Shown one piece after another: positions 32,748 to 34,369 of a DNA stretch of 34,369 nucleotides. Each line of letters opens with the position of its first letter. Positions within the stretch are counted from its first letter, which is position 1. Under the pieces are notes generated by a model. The model had not been told where the DNA came from. It saw nothing but the letters and a program-made list of their open reading frames with translations, and ran no database searches. This DNA is from Chryseobacterium lathyri (GTDB lineage Bacteria; Bacteroidota; Bacteroidia; Flavobacteriales; Weeksellaceae): positions 1-34,369 of the forward strand of contig NZ_QNFY01000024.1 in NCBI RefSeq assembly GCF_003290185.1. Reading direction: 5' to 3'. A program made the position numbers and the translations under genes.

Positions 32748-32933
32748 TTACAAACCACTTTTATAATATACCTTTAACCAGGCTGAATACATGGTGTATC
32801 CTGTTGATTAAATACATACTTATTTAAATTCCTGCGAAATAACTTCCGTAACCGACCAATACCATCAAACACGAATATTTAAATATACAAAGAACAAATT
32901 CGGCAGAGATTTGATTTTTATTAAAATAATATT

Positions 32934-32959
32934 AAAAAATCCATCTTTCGATGGATTTT
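32934..32959 (-). terminator. Terminator after the DUF4349 gene
   Basis: AAAATCCATC (32936-32945) pairs with GATGGATTTT (32950-32959) around a four-base loop; on the minus strand the U-tract is mostly within the stem. It ends four bases from the DUF4349 stop. Confidence 0.75.
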
Positions 32960-32962
32960 GTT

Positions 32963-33907
32963 TTATTGGAGATTGTTGTCCGTGGTTTTTTTCTTTTTAT
33001 AGAAATAGTATCCTATTCCGCCGATCAGGAATAATGGCCAGAGCGGAAGAATGAAAAGAAAGACCGATGTAATCACATTCCATCCTGATGAAACTGCTGC
33101 CAGTGATTTTTCGCCGAAAGTTTTAGGTTCTTTTTCGAAACTCGATTTATCGGTAAGAGTCACGGTTATTGTACATAGGGTATTCTCTGCGTAGTTGTTT
33201 CCGGAAACCTGTATACTTTTAGTTTCAATATCTCCAATCTCACTTAGGTCATTCATTAAACTGTCAAAATTACGGATAGGAACTTTAACGTCCATATAAT
33301 ATACCTTTTGGTTGTTTTCTTCGTACGAAGAGTTTCTGTTGGCTGCTTCTGTCGTAACATAAGAAAGCTCTTCGCTTTTTACATAACCATTATTTTTTAT
33401 GATTTCATCTTTTACAAGTTCCTTTACCGTTTCTGCATGGTCAGCTTTTATAGAAAGAATAGCTGTTTTCACCATCTTATTTTTAAGCTCATAAGCATCA
33501 TTCTGAGGTTTGTCCTTATAAACAATTTGGGTTTCTTTAATTACTTTTGGAGCAGGGACATTCACCACAATTTTTTCGGCTTTTTTCTGTGCCGAATCTT
33601 TTTTCTCGATCTTTGATTCCAGTTTTGTTGAAGCAATTTTATCGGTTAAAGAGTCAACCATCTTAGACGTATTTTCTATTTTCTGCTGAATTTCGCCTTT
33701 GGCATCTTCAAAATCTTTTATTCTGACGTTAGCAGAATCCAGAACCTTGTCTGCGGTATTGTTGATGGAATTGATAGTTTCATTTACTGCAGCAGCCGTA
33801 CTGTCTGCCGTATGAATAGTATCTTCTATTTGAGATTTTGTTGCTTCTGCTTTTTTACACATAATGAAAGTGCTGGATACAGCCACCAGTAATAGGTACT
33901 TTTTCAT
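32963..33907 (-). CDS. DUF4349-family envelope protein
   Basis: The 314-residue protein begins with a signal sequence ending in FIMC-KK, where Cys17 could be lipidated, although the lipobox is a poor match. Residues 25-110 are charged and helical, with likely coiled-coil character (DSTAAAVNETINSINNTADK and following). The DUF4349 domain covers about 140-285: AILSIKADHAETVKELVKDEI, then GYVKSEEL, then VYYMDVKVPIRNFDSLMNDLSEIGDIETKSI. The C-terminus has a hydrophobic region (about 270-305, SGWNVITSVFLFILPLWPLFLIGGIGYYFY) and a KKKK stop-transfer. Members of this family are usually periplasmic-facing and anchored by the C-terminal helix. Function unknown. It appears monocistronic. Confidence 0.85.
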   Translation of the reverse strand: MKKYLLLVAVSSTFIMCKKAEATKSQIEDTIHTADSTAAAVNETINSINNTADKVLDSANVRIKDFEDAKGEIQQKIENTSKMVDSLTDKIASTKLESKIEKKDSAQKKAEKIVVNVPAPKVIKETQIVYKDKPQNDAYELKNKMVKTAILSIKADHAETVKELVKDEIIKNNGYVKSEELSYVTTEAANRNSSYEENNQKVYYMDVKVPIRNFDSLMNDLSEIGDIETKSIQVSGNNYAENTLCTITVTLTDKSSFEKEPKTFGEKSLAAVSSGWNVITSVFLFILPLWPLFLIGGIGYYFYKKKKTTDNNLQ

Positions 33908-34313
33908 AACATTAATTTTTTTGATGATGTAAAATTAGTGGTGAACAGAAGCATACTTTTGTAAATAAAAAGTATTATTCCGGTAAAATTTTAATGAATT
34001 GAAAATCATTGTATTGGATCTGTTTTACAAAAGATTTACAAAAACAGAATGGATGAAAATTATCTTCAACAATAAATTAAATGATTAATTTTTTATAATT
34101 ATGAGGTTAAAAAAATAAATCTTTATGAAAAATGAGTAGAAGAGTAAGCTGTTTTTTTATTAGTACTTGGCATTTTTTTCTACTGGATAGTGGTAATGGT
34201 TTATTATATTTTGGGATTGTTTTATAATAATTTAACATTTTTTTTGAAAAATAACATTCAAATGCTGATTCTGAATATTATAATATTTACATTTGCTTTT
34301 TAAGATTTTTATA
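33908..34313. other. AT-rich intergenic region with two inverted repeats
   Basis: No convincing gene lies in these 406 bases. Two inverted repeats are visible near the DUF4349 start: ATACTTTT/AAAAGTAT (33953-33975, seven-base loop) and TCTGTTTT/AAAACAGA (34019-34048, 14-base loop). They could be operator-like or chance in this AT-rich DNA. Toward the right end a -7 box precedes the partial gene at the window edge. Confidence 0.5.
34288..34295 (+). promoter_or_regulatory. -7 box upstream of the edge gene
   Basis: TACATTTG is a perfect TAnnTTTG, 18 bases before the ATG at 34314. No TTG is present at the ideal -33 distance. Confidence 0.4.
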
Positions 34314-34369
34314 ATGAAAGGAGTGTATTTTGTTCTCATTTTTAATAGTGTAATGATCCACATTTGTTG
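34314..34369 (+). CDS. Start of a probable exported protein, cut by the window edge
   Basis: An ATG at 34314 opens a frame to the end of the window. The 18 visible residues (MKGVYFVLIFNSVMIHIC) look like the basic start and hydrophobic core of a signal peptide or a first membrane helix. A consensus -7 box sits 18 bases upstream. The rest of the gene is not visible, so identity cannot be given. Confidence 0.4.
   Translation, partial: MKGVYFVLIFNSVMIHIC

Noticed and set aside
34132..34227. A 31-residue frame in the last intergenic region
   Set aside because: Composition is not protein-like, there is no promoter at a fitting distance, and frames of this length are expected by chance.
1..34369. 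tRNA, rRNA, transposase, integrase, phage or toxin-antitoxin genes
   Set aside because: I looked on both strands and found no recognisable motif or structure for any of these.

Overview
The window looks like chromosomal DNA from a flavobacterium of the Weeksellaceae, most likely Chryseobacterium or a close relative. The evidence is AT-rich DNA, Bacteroidota-type promoters (TTG about 20 bases upstream of TAnnTTTG), three proteins with type IX secretion (T9SS) C-terminal sorting domains, a one-polypeptide E1 alpha/beta 2-oxoacid dehydrogenase, and a DNA polymerase III alpha subunit carrying its own N-terminal proofreading exonuclease. I see no tRNA, rRNA, CRISPR array, insertion sequence or prophage. 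Most of the window is ordinary housekeeping and metabolic sequence.

Layout. 1-2.0 kb: the 3' end of a Gly/Asn-rich FR-repeat protein, then an OmpP1/FadL-type outer-membrane barrel. 2.1-3.5 kb (minus): a SAM methyltransferase overlapping a ZIP metal transporter. 3.7-5.3 kb: an RlmL/YpsC-like rRNA methyltransferase and a small membrane protein. 5.4-7.3 kb (minus): a short-chain dehydrogenase followed by an AraC regulator. 7.5-8.5 kb: a family 2 glycosyltransferase with a TTG start. 8.5-10.4 kb: a methionine gamma-lyase-like enzyme divergent from an Lrp/AsnC regulator. 10.4-13.6 kb (minus): a bestrophin-like channel and the fused branched-chain 2-oxoacid dehydrogenase E1. 13.7-15.8 kb (minus): a T9SS-secreted subtilase. 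16.1-20.7 kb: dnaE. 21.1-26.0 kb: two large T9SS-exported modular surface proteins with paralogous sorting tails. 26.1-27.1 kb (minus): a voltage-gated-type K+ channel with a C-terminal zinc ribbon, followed by an unlisted 52-residue membrane protein. 27.2-29.0 kb: a Nif3-like protein and a coiled-coil partner that has lost its zinc-ribbon cysteines. 29.2-32.7 kb: an acyl-CoA ligase divergent from an acyl-CoA dehydrogenase and a small anchored protein. 33.0-33.9 kb (minus): a DUF4349 protein. A probable new gene starts at the right edge.

Functional links. The E1 dehydrogenase, methionine lyase/Lrp pair, acyl-CoA ligase and acyl-CoA dehydrogenase fit amino-acid and fatty-acid catabolism; the E1 would also supply branched primers for the iso-fatty acids typical of this group. 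The subtilase and two adhesin-like proteins depend on T9SS genes that lie elsewhere. Most transcription units end in clear hairpin terminators, and in two places a terminator also supplies the -33 element of the next promoter.

The most interesting points are the exonuclease-fused polymerase with a degenerate PHP site and a candidate clamp-binding motif in an acidic insert, the Cys-less 'zinc ribbon' protein, the channel with a zinc ribbon plus its 52-residue neighbour, and the terminator/promoter overlaps. I did not find a clearly new multi-gene system.
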